A stretch of 64,000 nt of DNA from Tenacibaculum sp. MAR_2009_124 (GCF_900105455.1 NZ_FNSF01000005.1:868001-932000); one strand, 5' to 3'; positions 1 to 9,418 are shown, numbered from the stretch's first letter. Made by a program: numbers and translations. Notes: generated by a model not told the origin, from the sequence alone.

Positions 1-2
1 AA

Positions 3-806
3 ATAACCACCCATCATAAACATGAAATTGAATTAGTACATATAGCTGTAAAACAAGGGTACACACATTTTGTTTCGGTTGGAGGTGACGGTACACTTCA
101 TTATATTGTTAATGGAATTATGACGCAAAACATCATTTCTTCCCATAAAATTGTAGTAGGTGTCATTCCTTTAGGTACTGGAAACGACTGGGTTAAAACT
201 TATAATATTAGTAAAAATATACAAAAAGCAGTAGAACTCCTAAAAAAATTGAATACTACCCACCAGGATATAGGATATCTAGAACTAAAAAACACGTCAC
301 GTTATTTTAATAACGTTGCTGGAATTGGTTACGACGGTTATGTTGTTAATAAACTTAACAGATTAAAACTTTTAGGATCTATAGCATATTTACTTAGTGG
401 TATATCGGGCATGTTGTGTTATAAGAAAAACAATTATGACATCGTCATTAACAATGAAACCCTAAAAGAAAAGTGTTTAATGGTTTTATTTGGTATTTGT
501 CAATATTCTGGTGGTGGAATGAAATTAACGAATTACACGGCTACATCAAAAGGATTATTGGATATTACCATTGCTAAGAACCTGAATTTATACGACTTAA
601 TTAAAAATATAAAAAAACTATACAACGGCTCTATAATACATCATGTAAAGGTAAAAACCTATAAAACTACTGCATTGTTAATAACTCCGAAATCTACTGA
701 AATAAATAGCTATATAGAAGCCGATGGTGAAATTGTTGGTACAGGAGAAGTTAAAGTTTCAATTCACAAAAACGCTATTCAATTTGTAATTAACGAATCT
801 TCTTAA
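3..806 (+). CDS. YegS/DAGK-type lipid kinase, 5' partial
   Basis: The gene runs in from before the window; the frame is open from base 3, and the ATG at 120 is internal. The fragment begins just ahead of the hallmark GGDGT motif (in VSVGGDGTLHYIVNGI, about bases 78 to 119) and then has IPLGTGNDW, the counterpart of the second diacylglycerol-kinase motif. This is the catalytic domain of the diacylglycerol kinase / YegS / BmrU family, ATP-dependent cytosolic enzymes that phosphorylate diacylglycerol, sphingosine-like or phosphatidylglycerol substrates at the membrane. The C-terminal beta domain ends in YIEADGEIVGTGEVKVSIHKNAIQFVI, typical of the family. Only the first few dozen residues are missing. 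Substrate cannot be told from the sequence; bacterial homologues often recycle diacylglycerol. Confidence 0.85.
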   Translation: MTTHHKHEIELVHIAVKQGYTHFVSVGGDGTLHYIVNGIMTQNIISSHKIVVGVIPLGTGNDWVKTYNISKNIQKAVELLKKLNTTHQDIGYLELKNTSRYFNNVAGIGYDGYVVNKLNRLKLLGSIAYLLSGISGMLCYKKNNYDIVINNETLKEKCLMVLFGICQYSGGGMKLTNYTATSKGLLDITIAKNLNLYDLIKNIKKLYNGSIIHHVKVKTYKTTALLITPKSTEINSYIEADGEIVGTGEVKVSIHKNAIQFVINESS

Positions 807-885
807 AAATCAATACGTTAAAAAAATCTTAATAAAAATGTAACGTTTCTTAAAATATATCGTCTTTATTATATAACCCACTACA

Positions 886-1044
886 ATGAAAAACTTACGA
901 AAAATAATAGCATTATTCCTACTTATCTTTATAACAGGTATTGTTGTGACTATCGTTAGTATCAATGTTACACTAAAAAAAACGGTTACACAGAAACATA
1001 TACAGCATAAAGACAGCGTTCACCTAACAAAGAAAAGTTTCTAG
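886..1044 (+). CDS. small single-pass membrane protein (52 aa)
   Basis: A short reading frame from ATG 886 encodes a basic N-terminus (MKNLRKI), one hydrophobic helix of about 20 residues (ALFLLIFITGIVVTIVSINV) and a basic hydrophilic tail ending KDSVHLTKKSF. The topology is a plausible N-in membrane anchor or uncleaved signal. It lies 80 bases after the lipid kinase, on the same strand, and could be the last gene of that unit. I do not recognise a family. Support is the composition only. Confidence 0.4.
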   Translation: MKNLRKIIALFLLIFITGIVVTIVSINVTLKKTVTQKHIQHKDSVHLTKKSF

Positions 1045-1070
1045 TACTTTATTTAATTTAACTAATCAAT

Positions 1071-1140
1071 AGAACCGATACTTACTCGTTTGAAATAATA
1101 TCAATCTCAAACATCAAGAGCTATGAAGTAAATCGGTTCT
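1071..1140. other. nested inverted repeat in an AT-rich gap
   Basis: AGAACCGAT (1071-1079) pairs perfectly with ATCGGTTCT (1132-1140) and encloses a second stem, GTTTGA (1088-1093) with TCAAAC (1107-1112). The 3' arm is followed by TTTTC, so this may be the terminator of the preceding genes or a structured RNA. The rest of 1141-1730 is very AT-rich and holds no gene that I can support; four 9-mers close to a DnaA box occur in it (1269, 1451, 1536, 1731). Confidence 0.35.
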
Positions 1141-1732
1141 TTTCACGCTTACAACAGATTTCAACACACACTTTATAAATATTAATACTTTGTAAAAGGT
1201 ATTTTACTTGTTTAACAAATAAGCAGCGTAAATTTACAATGAAGACATTAGTATTCCAAAATTCAATGTTATTAACACTTAATATTATTATACTAAAGAA
1301 TTTTTAAAATTTAAAAAAAGAAATAATGGTTATAATAGTATGTGAATATGTAGAGTAAAAAAGTGAATGTATAATTGTTTTTCTCATTTATTAAAAACGA
1401 TTAACAAGTTGTTAGTTATTAAATGGTTTAAAATTAAGAGTATATTAGAGTTATTAACAATACTTATAAACAGAAGTTCACTCTGTTTTATGGAATAAAA
1501 ATTGAAAATACGTTGTAAATAAATTGTAAATTATTTGTTGATAAATGTTCATTAAAAACTTAAAAAAAAAGTTGCTCAATTCAATATAGATCTTGTATTG
1601 TAAAAAAAAAGGAGAATAACAAAATTACTTTTTAAATTATACTACTAGTTCTTAACATTTACGTAATATAGGATAAACACTTTAAAACAAGAGGATTATT
1701 AAGAGTTGAAAAAAAAGCATTGTTAATTACTG

Positions 1733-1760
1733 TTGATAACCGTTAATAACCCTATTTTTG
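1733..1760 (+). promoter_or_regulatory. promoter of rpiB-elaA
   Basis: TTG at 1733-1735 is followed after 17 bases by TATTTTTG (1753-1760), an exact match to the Bacteroidetes -7 element TAnnTTTG. Transcription would start near 1767, about 25 bases ahead of the rpiB ATG. Confidence 0.55.
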
Positions 1761-1791
1761 TACCTCACAACTGAATTAAAATCAATAAATT

Positions 1792-2226
1792 ATGACAATA
1801 GCAATTGGTAATGACCATGCAGGTACCGATTATAAGTTTGAAATCGTAAAATATTTGGAAGAGCAAGGCCATAAAGTTATCAATTTTGGTACCAATGATA
1901 GCAATAGTATGGATTATCCTGATGCTATTCATCCAACTGCAGAAGCTGTTGAAACTGGACAAGCAGAAATGGGAATAATATTATGTGGAAGTGGAAATGG
2001 AGCTCAAATGACTGCGAATAAGCATCAAGGAGTTAGAGCTGCTTTATGTTGGAATAATGAATTGGTTGAATTAACCCGTCAACATAATAATGCGAACATT
2101 TTAACGATTCCAGCACGTTTTGTATCATTACAGCAAGCACTAGGCTTTGTAAAGGTATTTTTGACAACTGAATTTGAAGGTGGTCGTCATGAAAATAGAG
2201 TAAATAAAATAGCTTGTAGTCTTTAA
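1792..2226 (+). CDS. rpiB: ribose-5-phosphate isomerase B
   Basis: This 144-residue protein is a RpiB/LacAB sugar-phosphate isomerase interconverting ribose 5-phosphate and ribulose 5-phosphate in the non-oxidative pentose phosphate pathway (cytosol). The start GNDHAG carries the conserved Asp8 and His9, and LCGSGNG carries the catalytic Cys65 and the phosphate-binding loop; the C-terminus GRHENRVNKI is also conserved. Length is normal for the family. A good promoter lies just upstream. The stop codon shares its last A with the ATG of the next gene, so the two are translationally coupled. RpiB is one of the more easily recognised short enzymes and I see no credible alternative. Confidence 0.95.
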   Translation: MTIAIGNDHAGTDYKFEIVKYLEEQGHKVINFGTNDSNSMDYPDAIHPTAEAVETGQAEMGIILCGSGNGAQMTANKHQGVRAALCWNNELVELTRQHNNANILTIPARFVSLQQALGFVKVFLTTEFEGGRHENRVNKIACSL

Positions 2227-2666
2227 TGAATTTTGTAGTCAAAACATTTTCTCAATTAACAACATCTGAATTATACGGAATACTACAACTTCGTTCAGAG
2301 GTTTTTGTAGTAGAGCAAGATTGTGTATATCAGGATATTGATGGGAAAGATCAAAAAGCGTTGCATGTAATTGGAACTAAAGAAGGTAAAATTCTTGCTT
2401 ATACACGCTTATTTGATAGTAAACAGTATTTTGATACACCAAGTATAGGTAGAGTTGTTGTTTCTGAATCACAGAGAAAATATGGATATGGACATGATTT
2501 AATTAAAGCTTCTATTGAAGCTGTTCATAACTATTATAAAACTAAAGAAATTACAATATCAGCACAAACTTATTTGTTGAAATTTTATACTTCTCATGGT
2601 TTTGTTGCTTTTGGTGAAGAATACTTAGAGGATGGTATACCGCATGTTCGAATGCAAAAAAAATAA
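2226..2666 (+). CDS. ElaA-family GNAT N-acetyltransferase
   Basis: A 146-residue GCN5-related acetyltransferase. The ElaA subfamily signature is clear: RSEVFVVEQDCVYQDIDGKD near residues 23-42, then the acetyl-CoA loop around SIGRVVVSESQRKYGYGHDL and the final FYTSHGFVAFGEEYLEDGIPHVRM. The physiological substrate of ElaA proteins is not established. The start codon overlaps the rpiB stop by one base, so expression follows rpiB. A strong bidirectional terminator follows. Confidence 0.9.
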   Translation: MNFVVKTFSQLTTSELYGILQLRSEVFVVEQDCVYQDIDGKDQKALHVIGTKEGKILAYTRLFDSKQYFDTPSIGRVVVSESQRKYGYGHDLIKASIEAVHNYYKTKEITISAQTYLLKFYTSHGFVAFGEEYLEDGIPHVRMQKK

Positions 2667-2697
2667 AAAAAGCTTCCTAATTTTAGGAAGCTTTTTT
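2667..2697. terminator. bidirectional terminator
   Basis: A near-perfect stem, AAGCTTCCTAA against TTAGGAAGCTT with a short TT loop, is flanked by A- and T-runs on the two sides. It sits between the convergent elaA and sugar-kinase genes and would serve both. Confidence 0.85.
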
Positions 2698-2700
2698 CGT

Positions 2701-3558
2701 TTAAGAAACTAGTATTTCTTTATGATATTCTATTAAATTGTCAATTGGTTTTGCTATAATTCCGGTAATTTGAACGTCATTTTTTTCTGCTTCTTCTCTC
2801 AATAAATCACCAAAATAATAAGCTATAGACCCTATAAAATATATAGGAGTGTCTTTACTTTTGTTATAGTTTAATACATGAAATAGGAAAAACTTTTTAA
2901 AACCATTCATCACTAACTTTCTGATATATGCATTTTCCTGGTGATTAAACATGAATTTAGCAAAGGAAGCTAAATACTTATTTGGATTATCTACTTTATA
3001 TAAATTAAATTTAATAACATCAGGAGTTAAATCAAACTCATCATTAAAAACAGTAGCGATATCGTCTGGCATTTTTTTGTAAAAATAATCTCTTACCAAA
3101 CGTTTACCAAAGTAATTACCACTAGCTTCATCCATAATAATATATCCTAGTGAAGGCGCTATACATTCAACAGTTTCACCATCATAATAGCAACTGTTGG
3201 CACCTGTTCCCAAAATACAAACAATAGCTTTTTCATTTTTTGCAGAGGCATATACAGCTCCTAAAATATCTTCTTCAACAGTAATTTTTTTCGTGTTTTT
3301 AAAAAAACTCTCGAAAATTTCCGTTAAAATTTTTATTGGAGAAGAGGTTCCAAGTCCAGCACCATAAAAGTAAATTTCTGAAATTGAATCTTTATATTGT
3401 TTTAATTCAGAAGAGCTTTCTAATCGAGATTGTAATTCTAAAGAAGAAACAACATTAGGATTTAGTCCTAAAGTACTCGTTCTGAATATTTCATTTTTAT
3501 CGTTATCTATGGCTACCCAATCAACTTTAGTTGAGCCTCCATCTGCTACTAAAATCAT
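2701..3558 (-). CDS. BadF/BadG-type ATPase, N-acetylglucosamine kinase-like
   Basis: A 285-residue member of the ASKHA fold. The phosphate-1 motif is DGGSTKVDWV at the N-terminus, the phosphate-2 motif ILGTGANSCYYDG near residues 115-127, and the adenosine region SLGYIIMDEASGNYFGKRL follows. Flavobacterial proteins of this shape are usually called N-acetylglucosamine kinases and phosphorylate amino sugars from peptidoglycan or chitin in the cytosol. That substrate is inferred from the family, not visible here. The gene stands alone, convergent with elaA and divergent from recA, with 454 bases upstream. Confidence 0.8.
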   Translation of the reverse strand: MILVADGGSTKVDWVAIDNDKNEIFRTSTLGLNPNVVSSLELQSRLESSSELKQYKDSISEIYFYGAGLGTSSPIKILTEIFESFFKNTKKITVEEDILGAVYASAKNEKAIVCILGTGANSCYYDGETVECIAPSLGYIIMDEASGNYFGKRLVRDYFYKKMPDDIATVFNDEFDLTPDVIKFNLYKVDNPNKYLASFAKFMFNHQENAYIRKLVMNGFKKFFLFHVLNYNKSKDTPIYFIGSIAYYFGDLLREEAEKNDVQITGIIAKPIDNLIEYHKEILVS

Positions 3559-4012
3559 TATTTACAGTTTAATAGGTTTTAAATAATTGAAATTAATTTC
3601 TAATAATTTGTTAATTATTTTGAAATCTCTTTATATGATTTACATAAAAAGCATACAAAGATTTCAAATATAAAAATATGTTTACAAATAACTTAGTTTT
3701 TAGTAAGTATAACCGATAATCAACTTACGAAAACGTTTTTTATTTCATTTTTTATTGAAATGGAGGGGGAGTTTTAGTTAGGAAACCGAATTTATTCGTG
3801 TGAATAGTATCAATAATGTTAATTTTAGAAAATAAATGAGGTGATTTTTTACCAAGTAGACTTCTGGTAACTTTTAAAATTAATATATTTTAAGAAGTGT
3901 ATTTGTATTTTTTTTAAAAGTGAAAAACTACCAAAATATTTTGAACAAATAATAGTAAGTTTTTTATAACTTAGCATCTCTTATTTTTATTTAAAAGTTT
4001 TTAGCAGATTTT
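3559..4012. other. divergent intergenic region
   Basis: AT-rich spacer between the sugar-kinase gene and recA. It must hold both promoters, but I see no clean TTG-TAnnTTTG pair; TAACTTAG at 3967-3974 is the closest -7 candidate for recA. I see no small gene and no obvious LexA-type palindrome. Confidence 0.4.
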
Positions 4013-5020
4013 ATGGCAGCAGATAAAGAAAAAGAAGCGAAATTAAAAGCGCTTCAACTTACCCTAGATAAGTTAGATAAAACCTATGGGAAAGGTACAG
4101 TAATGAAATTAGGTGATAGTCAAATTGAAGATATAGATGCAATTTCATCAGGATCATTAGGATTAGATTTGGCTTTAGGTGTTGGTGGATATCCAAGAGG
4201 AAGGATTATTGAAATTTACGGTCCAGAATCTTCGGGTAAAACTACCTTAACAATACATGCAATTGCTGAGGCTCAAAAGAGTGGAGGTATTGCTGCTTTT
4301 ATTGATGCTGAACATGCTTTTGATCGTTTTTATGCGGAGAATTTAGGTGTTGATGTTGATAATTTGATTATTTCACAACCAGATCATGGAGAGCAAGCTC
4401 TTGAAATTGCAGATAACTTAATTCGTTCTGGGGCTATTGATATTGTTGTTATTGATTCAGTAGCGGCATTAACTCCAAAATCGGAGATTGAAGGTGAAAT
4501 GGGAGATTCTAAAATGGGTCTTCATGCACGTTTAATGTCTCAAGCATTACGTAAATTAACAGCAACAATTAGTAAAACAAATTGTACTGTTATGTTTATT
4601 AATCAGTTACGTGAAAAAATTGGAGTAATGTTTGGGAATCCAGAAACAACCACTGGAGGTAACGCTTTAAAATTTTACGCATCTGTTCGTTTAGATATTA
4701 GAAGACGTACACAAATTAAAGATGGTGATAGAGTAGTTGGTAACAGTACCAAAGTTAAAGTTGTGAAAAATAAAGTAGCACCACCGTTCCAACAAGCAGA
4801 ATTTGACATTATGTATGGTGTAGGAATTTCGAAAGTCGGTGAAGTATTAGACATTGGTGTAGACTACGGAATTATTAAGAAAAGCGGTTCTTGGTTTAGT
4901 TATGGTGATACTAAATTAGGTCAGGGTAGAGATGCTGTAAAGGGTATTATTAAAGATAATCCTGAATTAATGGAGGAACTTGAGAATAAAATTATAGAAG
5001 CAATTGAAAATCAGGAATAA
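4013..5020 (+). CDS. recA: recombinase RecA
   Basis: A 335-residue RecA, the strand-exchange ATPase of homologous recombination and DNA repair. Visible landmarks are Walker [10 protein letters not shown] (residues 70-78), the Walker B region [24 protein letters not shown], the DNA-binding loop L2 around [22 protein letters not shown], and the C-terminal lobe [25 protein letters not shown]. The C-terminal tail is short and acidic, as in other flavobacteria. It is a single-gene unit with its own terminator. Confidence 0.98.
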   Translation: MAADKEKEAKLKALQLTLDKLDKTYGKGTVMKLGDSQIEDIDAISSGSLGLDLALGVGGYPRGRIIEIYGPESSGKTTLTIHAIAEAQKSGGIAAFIDAEHAFDRFYAENLGVDVDNLIISQPDHGEQALEIADNLIRSGAIDIVVIDSVAALTPKSEIEGEMGDSKMGLHARLMSQALRKLTATISKTNCTVMFINQLREKIGVMFGNPETTTGGNALKFYASVRLDIRRRTQIKDGDRVVGNSTKVKVVKNKVAPPFQQAEFDIMYGVGISKVGEVLDIGVDYGIIKKSGSWFSYGDTKLGQGRDAVKGIIKDNPELMEELENKIIEAIENQE

Positions 5021-5134
5021 CAACTTATATCAATCGAATTTTTGAAATAATGTATTACTTAATATTAATTCATATATATTATTTTAATGTTTAATTGGTA
5101 TTATATTTAAATTAAAAGTTTCAACTATTACTAC

Positions 5135-5167
5135 AAAAAGCAGCTTATAAACATAAGCTGCTTTTTT
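5135..5167 (+). terminator. terminator downstream of recA
   Basis: The stem AAAAAGCAGCTTAT pairs perfectly with ATAAGCTGCTTTTT around the loop AAAC, with a T-run on the 3' side. Confidence 0.85.
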
Positions 5168-5178
5168 CGTATTTTAAA

Positions 5179-5225
5179 TTGTCAATTTATGACAAAAACC
5201 TAAATAATAAGTCGAATTACATTTG
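5179..5225 (+). promoter_or_regulatory. operator and -7 element of the AraC/GyrI gene
   Basis: TTGTCA and TGACAA form an inverted repeat around ATTTA (5179-5195). It matches the operators at 25079 and 33408 as TTGTnnATTTAnGACA. TACATTTG (5218-5225) is an exact -7 element 22 bases downstream. The coding ATG is only five bases further on, so the message may be leaderless. The placement suggests autoregulation by the AraC protein. Confidence 0.5.
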
Positions 5226-5229
5226 TATC

Positions 5230-6087
5230 ATGGAAACAAAAGAGTTTTATAAATACCGGTTGCAACAAGTAGTTTCCTATTTAAGAACCAGCTACAATTT
5301 AAAAATTTCAATACAAGAGTTGGAAAATTTGTCGAACTTTTCATATAGAAATTTACAGAGAGTATTTAAGGGATATTATGGTGAAACCATAGGTGCTTAT
5401 GTAACACGAATTAAATTGGAAAATGGAGCAAAAAAATTACTGTTTACTTCGGAAGAAATTAAAATTATAGCTGAAGAAATTGGTTATGCCGATGTTCAAA
5501 CCTTCAGTAAATCGTTTAAAAAGCATTTTGGTATTTCACCTGCTGTTTATCGAAGTAAAAAAGAAAATTTATTTCGAAATAATAAGATAATTGAAAAACA
5601 AACAATGCCTTTTTTTGAGGAAAAAATTACTGTTTTACCTAAAATGGAATTAGTGTACACCACCTTTAAAGGTGATTATTACAGCATAAAAATTGATACT
5701 CTTTGGAACGATTTTTTAAACGAAGTTGAAGCTTTAGCAATTGATACAAACAACGTTGAATATTTTGGAATAATTTGGGATGAACCTATAATTTCAGAAG
5801 CAATTCATTATAACTATGATGCATGTATTCGGTTTCATTCTATAAATATTTCAAATCAAAAGTTTAGAGTAAAAACACTTAAAGAGCAAAAGTATGCTGT
5901 TTTTACCCATGTTGGTCCTTACCAAAGAATTGATAAAACCTATGATAAAATATTTAGTCGATGGTTATTCACAACAGATAAAGAAGTATCCGAGGCTCCT
6001 TTTATTGAAAAGTACATTAAGCATGAAGGAAACACAGATGATGTCAGTTTATATGAAACAGAAATTTATATACCTTTAAAAGGCTGA
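5230..6087 (+). CDS. AraC-family regulator with GyrI-like effector domain
   Basis: About 286 residues. The N-terminal 105 residues are an AraC DNA-binding domain: the second helix-turn-helix appears as IAEEIGYADVQTFSKSFKKHFGISPAVYR. The C-terminal 160 or so residues resemble GyrI/SbmC (Rob-like) small-molecule sensing domains, with FGIIWDEPIISEA and the closing VSLYETEIYIPL. The start chosen is ATG 5230 (METKEFYKYR); the frame extends upstream only through a TTG that lies inside the operator palindrome. It heads an operon with an amidohydrolase and an acetyltransferase. A paralogue of the same architecture lies at 32473-33342. Ligands of this class are usually lipophilic or cationic drugs; the one here is unknown. 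Confidence 0.88.
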   Translation: METKEFYKYRLQQVVSYLRTSYNLKISIQELENLSNFSYRNLQRVFKGYYGETIGAYVTRIKLENGAKKLLFTSEEIKIIAEEIGYADVQTFSKSFKKHFGISPAVYRSKKENLFRNNKIIEKQTMPFFEEKITVLPKMELVYTTFKGDYYSIKIDTLWNDFLNEVEALAIDTNNVEYFGIIWDEPIISEAIHYNYDACIRFHSINISNQKFRVKTLKEQKYAVFTHVGPYQRIDKTYDKIFSRWLFTTDKEVSEAPFIEKYIKHEGNTDDVSLYETEIYIPLKG

Positions 6088-6104
6088 TTAACAATCAGTA
6101 TAAA

Positions 6105-7793
6105 ATGAAAAAAATGAAGTTTATTATTATCATATTAAGTATTGTACTAACCTCTAAATCTTGTGATAAAAAGGAAGATGAATTATTGAGTGAATCGATT
6201 AAGGAAAAGGAAATACTTTATTTTAATGGTAAAATATATACAGTAAATTCTCAAATGCCTTGGGCAGAAGCTATAATTGTAAAAGGAAACGAAATTGCAT
6301 TTGTAGGTTCTTCTCAAGAAGCAGAAGGTAAAATTGGTAAAAGTGTAGAAAGGGTTGATTTGAAAGGAAAACTGGTTTTACCTGGATTTCATGATGTTCA
6401 TATGCATCCGATGGAAGTAGGTTCGAATACAACAGTTTTTACTTTAAATGAAGATGAAGCTAATGCTGAGAATTACATTTCTGAAATAAAAAAAGCAAGC
6501 CGAAGAAATCCCGATATAGATTGGTTGATAGGTTTTGGTCATTCTATCAATACATTGTTAGAATCGGAAAGAAATCCATTACAGATTATAGACGATGCTG
6601 TTTCCGATAGACCAGTAATTATTATGGAGCAAACATCACATTCAATGTGGGTAAACTCAAAGGCTTTGGAATTGGCAGGAATTACAAATACTACTGCAAA
6701 CCCACAAGGAGGAATTATTATGAAAGATGATGGTGATTTGAATGGGATATTGATAGACAATGCTGGAGATATCGTATTTCAACAAGCTTTAAGTGAACTA
6801 AATGATACTTATGGAGAATATGATGGAATGGTATCGTATGTATTGCCAGAATTGGCAAAAAATGGAATTACCTCAGTATGTGATGCGAGAACTTATTGGA
6901 AAAGAAATCAACATAAAACATGGATTAATTTAGCAAACGATAAAAAGTTAACAGCCCGCTTTAATTTGGGATTGTGGGCATATCCCGATGAAAATGATGA
7001 GAATCAATTACGAAGATTAAAGGAGCTTTATAATGTTAATAATGATTTATTAAAAATTAATCAAATAAAACTATATGCTGATGGTATTACACATAATACT
7101 ACGGCTGCTTTACATAGCGATTATAAAGTGAACTTTTTTGGATTAAACTCAAACAATGGTATTAATTATTTTACCTCAAATAGAATTAAAAAATACATAA
7201 AAGAATTAGAAAATATAGGATTTGATTTTCATATACATGCCATTGGAAATAGAGGAATTACCGAAGCTTTGAATGCTATTGAACAAGGAGGAACGAGTAA
7301 TGGTAGGCATCGATTGACACATGTTGAAATGATTGATGAAAGCGATATTAACAGATTTAAAAGCTTAAATGTTACCGCTGATGCCCAAGTAGCAGGTGAT
7401 TTTACAAAACCAAATTATTGGCATGAAAATGAGCATTTGGTAGGAAGTACTTTAGCAAATGATTTAATTCCTATTAAAGCATTAAAAGAAGCAGGAGCAA
7501 GAATAACATTGAGTAGCGATTGGAATGTTAGTAGTCTAAATCCTTTTATAGGCATTCAAAATGCTGTGATGAGAAGCTTTCAAGATATATCCTTAGAAGA
7601 AGCTATTAAGGCTTATACAATTAATGGAGCTTATACCATGCGGCAAGAGGAAAAAGTTGGATCTATTGAAAAAGGAAAATTGGCTGATTTTATCGTATTG
7701 GATAAAGATATTTTTTCGATTCCTGTCAATAAAATAAGTACCACAAAAGTTTTAATCACTATTTTTAACGGAAAATTGATTTACAAGAAATAA
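6105..7793 (+). CDS. YtcJ-type amidohydrolase, predicted lipoprotein
   Basis: A 562-residue metal-dependent hydrolase of the amidohydrolase superfamily, YtcJ/NfdA subgroup. The N-terminus is a lipoprotein signal (FIIIILSIVLTSKSC, lipid-anchored Cys20), so the enzyme is probably outside the cytoplasm. Metal ligands are expected in GFHDVHMHP (His99, His101), in FHIHAIGNRGITEAL, in RLTHVEM and in TLSSDWN; the C-terminal beta sandwich ends GSIEKGKLADFIVLDKDIF. Substrates in this group are amides, N-formyl or cyclic amides; none can be assigned here. It is 17 bases downstream of the AraC gene and 3 bases ahead of the acetyltransferase, so the three form an operon. Confidence 0.85.
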   Translation: MKKMKFIIIILSIVLTSKSCDKKEDELLSESIKEKEILYFNGKIYTVNSQMPWAEAIIVKGNEIAFVGSSQEAEGKIGKSVERVDLKGKLVLPGFHDVHMHPMEVGSNTTVFTLNEDEANAENYISEIKKASRRNPDIDWLIGFGHSINTLLESERNPLQIIDDAVSDRPVIIMEQTSHSMWVNSKALELAGITNTTANPQGGIIMKDDGDLNGILIDNAGDIVFQQALSELNDTYGEYDGMVSYVLPELAKNGITSVCDARTYWKRNQHKTWINLANDKKLTARFNLGLWAYPDENDENQLRRLKELYNVNNDLLKINQIKLYADGITHNTTAALHSDYKVNFFGLNSNNGINYFTSNRIKKYIKELENIGFDFHIHAIGNRGITEALNAIEQGGTSNGRHRLTHVEMIDESDINRFKSLNVTADAQVAGDFTKPNYWHENEHLVGSTLANDLIPIKALKEAGARITLSSDWNVSSLNPFIGIQNAVMRSFQDISLEEAIKAYTINGAYTMRQEEKVGSIEKGKLADFIVLDKDIFSIPVNKISTTKVLITIFNGKLIYKK

Positions 7794-7796
7794 TCG

Positions 7797-8333
7797 ATGA
7801 TCCAAATATCAGATACTATTCAATTAGAAGAAATTTCTAATGATAATTTCAATGCGCTTTATTCTTTAATGAAAGAAGTTTATCCAGCTGCTTATAGTCA
7901 TTTTTGGAAAGACGGAGGTAATTGGTATGTTAATAGTCAATATTCGAAAGAGAACATTTTAAAGGAACTCTCCGAGAAGAATGCAGACTATTATTATGTA
8001 CTTTTCAATGGTGAAAAAGTGGGAAATTTTCGTATTCTTTGGAATAAAGAATTAGAAGGTTTTAGTGAAAAGAGAATAGTTAAGCTTCATAGAATATACT
8101 TACATAAAAATGTACAAGGAAAAGGTGTTGGAAAATTAGTGTTGAACTGGTTAGAAGAACAAGCCATGAAAAAGCAATATGAATATATATGGTTAGATGC
8201 TATGGATGAACAATCTCAGGCATTCAATTTTTATAAAAGAATGGGGTATCAATACCATTCACATTGCTTTTTAGACTTTGAATTGTTATATGATGAAGTT
8301 CGAAAAATGAGTCAAGTTTATAAAAAACTATAA
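7797..8333 (+). CDS. GNAT-family N-acetyltransferase
   Basis: A 178-residue GCN5-related acetyltransferase. The acetyl-CoA binding motif A is visible as LHRIYLHKNVQGKGVGKLVLNWLEEQA (Q/RxxGxG/A form QGKGVG near residues 113-118), followed by IWLDAMDEQSQAFNFYKRMGY. It follows the amidohydrolase by three bases and closes the AraC-controlled operon. Its substrate is unknown; the neighbours hint at detoxification or antibiotic modification, which is inference only. Confidence 0.85.
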   Translation: MIQISDTIQLEEISNDNFNALYSLMKEVYPAAYSHFWKDGGNWYVNSQYSKENILKELSEKNADYYYVLFNGEKVGNFRILWNKELEGFSEKRIVKLHRIYLHKNVQGKGVGKLVLNWLEEQAMKKQYEYIWLDAMDEQSQAFNFYKRMGYQYHSHCFLDFELLYDEVRKMSQVYKKL

Positions 8334-8348
8334 GTTTGGTTTCGTTTT

Positions 8349-8792
8349 TTACTCCATTATTTGTTTTAGGTGATGTTCTAAATGATCCACATAATCGTTC
8401 ATTAAAAATCGCAAATCAGAAATTTTTCCTTGATCCAATTCAATCTCGAAGTTTAAATTAGTTTCCGATTGTTGTATCATTAGAGTTTTAATACGATTAT
8501 TTAAAGAAACCCATAACTGAACAAATTCGTTATGATCAGAGTTTTGATAATCATTAGCTTTAACCAGTGCATCTTGATTGTATTTTCTGATCTTATATGG
8601 CTTATCTTCGAATTGAATTTCTGTAAACCGTTGAAGATTATTAATTCCAGAGTCAATTAAATGACCGATATTCTCCTTTTTCGACCAAGTTTTATCATTT
8701 AATTTCTTAGACAATTCCTGTTCAGAAGATTTCGAAATATAATCGAATCCTACTTTTATTAAGTTCTCTAATTTAGCAACCGTTTCTTTCAA
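8349..8792 (-). CDS. DinB-like four-helix-bundle protein
   Basis: A 147-residue protein with the DinB/YfiT-like pattern: an early NIGHLIDSG with His44 and a C-terminal DYVDHLEHHLKQI with His137 and His141, the three expected metal ligands. The family is damage-inducible in some bacteria and includes bacillithiol or mycothiol transferases, but this member has no assigned substrate. It converges on the acetyltransferase gene with only 15 bases between them. Confidence 0.8.
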   Translation of the reverse strand: MKETVAKLENLIKVGFDYISKSSEQELSKKLNDKTWSKKENIGHLIDSGINNLQRFTEIQFEDKPYKIRKYNQDALVKANDYQNSDHNEFVQLWVSLNNRIKTLMIQQSETNLNFEIELDQGKISDLRFLMNDYVDHLEHHLKQIME

Positions 8793-8839
8793 AAGTATTT
8801 CTTTTTAATAGATTTTAAATATGATTTACTAGTACATAT

Positions 8840-9271
8840 TTAAACACCTGTACTCCCAAATCCACCAGCGCCACGCTCAGTTTCATCTAAAGTAGTTACT
8901 TGTTCCCATGTAACACGTTCATGTTTAGCAATCACTAATTGTGCTATACGCTCACCGTCATTAATAGTAAAGTTTTCATTTGATAAGTTCACTAAAATCA
9001 CACCAATCTCTCCGCGATAATCGGCATCTACTGTTCCTGGAGCATTTAATACAGTAATTCCCTTTTTTGCGGCTAAACCACTTCTTGGACGTACTTGAGC
9101 TTCAAAACCAATAGGAAGTGCAATAAATAACCCTGTTTTTACTATAGTACGTTCCAGAGGTTTTAAGGTTATAGCTTCCTCAATATTTGCACGTAAATCC
9201 ATTCCAGCAGATCCTTCAGTTTCATAAGTTGGAATTTCATGTTTAGATTTGTTTATAATTTGTACGTTCAT
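8840..9271 (-). CDS. dut: dUTP diphosphatase
   Basis: A 143-residue trimeric dUTPase that hydrolyses dUTP to dUMP and pyrophosphate. All five family motifs are present in order: AGMDLRA, RPRSGLA, the uracil-binding [26 protein letters not shown] and the C-terminal [11 protein letters not shown]. Length is typical. It reads toward the DinB gene and may be co-transcribed with it (47 bases apart). Confidence 0.97.
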   Translation of the reverse strand: MNVQIINKSKHEIPTYETEGSAGMDLRANIEEAITLKPLERTIVKTGLFIALPIGFEAQVRPRSGLAAKKGITVLNAPGTVDADYRGEIGVILVNLSNENFTINDGERIAQLVIAKHERVTWEQVTTLDETERGAGGFGSTGV

Positions 9272-9418
9272 TGCTAAAAATTAAATTATCGATGTCAAAA
9301 ATACAGGATTTTTTTCATTTGAAATTAGCCTTAGCTTTTCTTAATACCTACCAAGATAATTGTTAGCAAATGAGATATTACCTATTAAAAATTATAAAAA
9401 TACAGAGATAAATTAATA

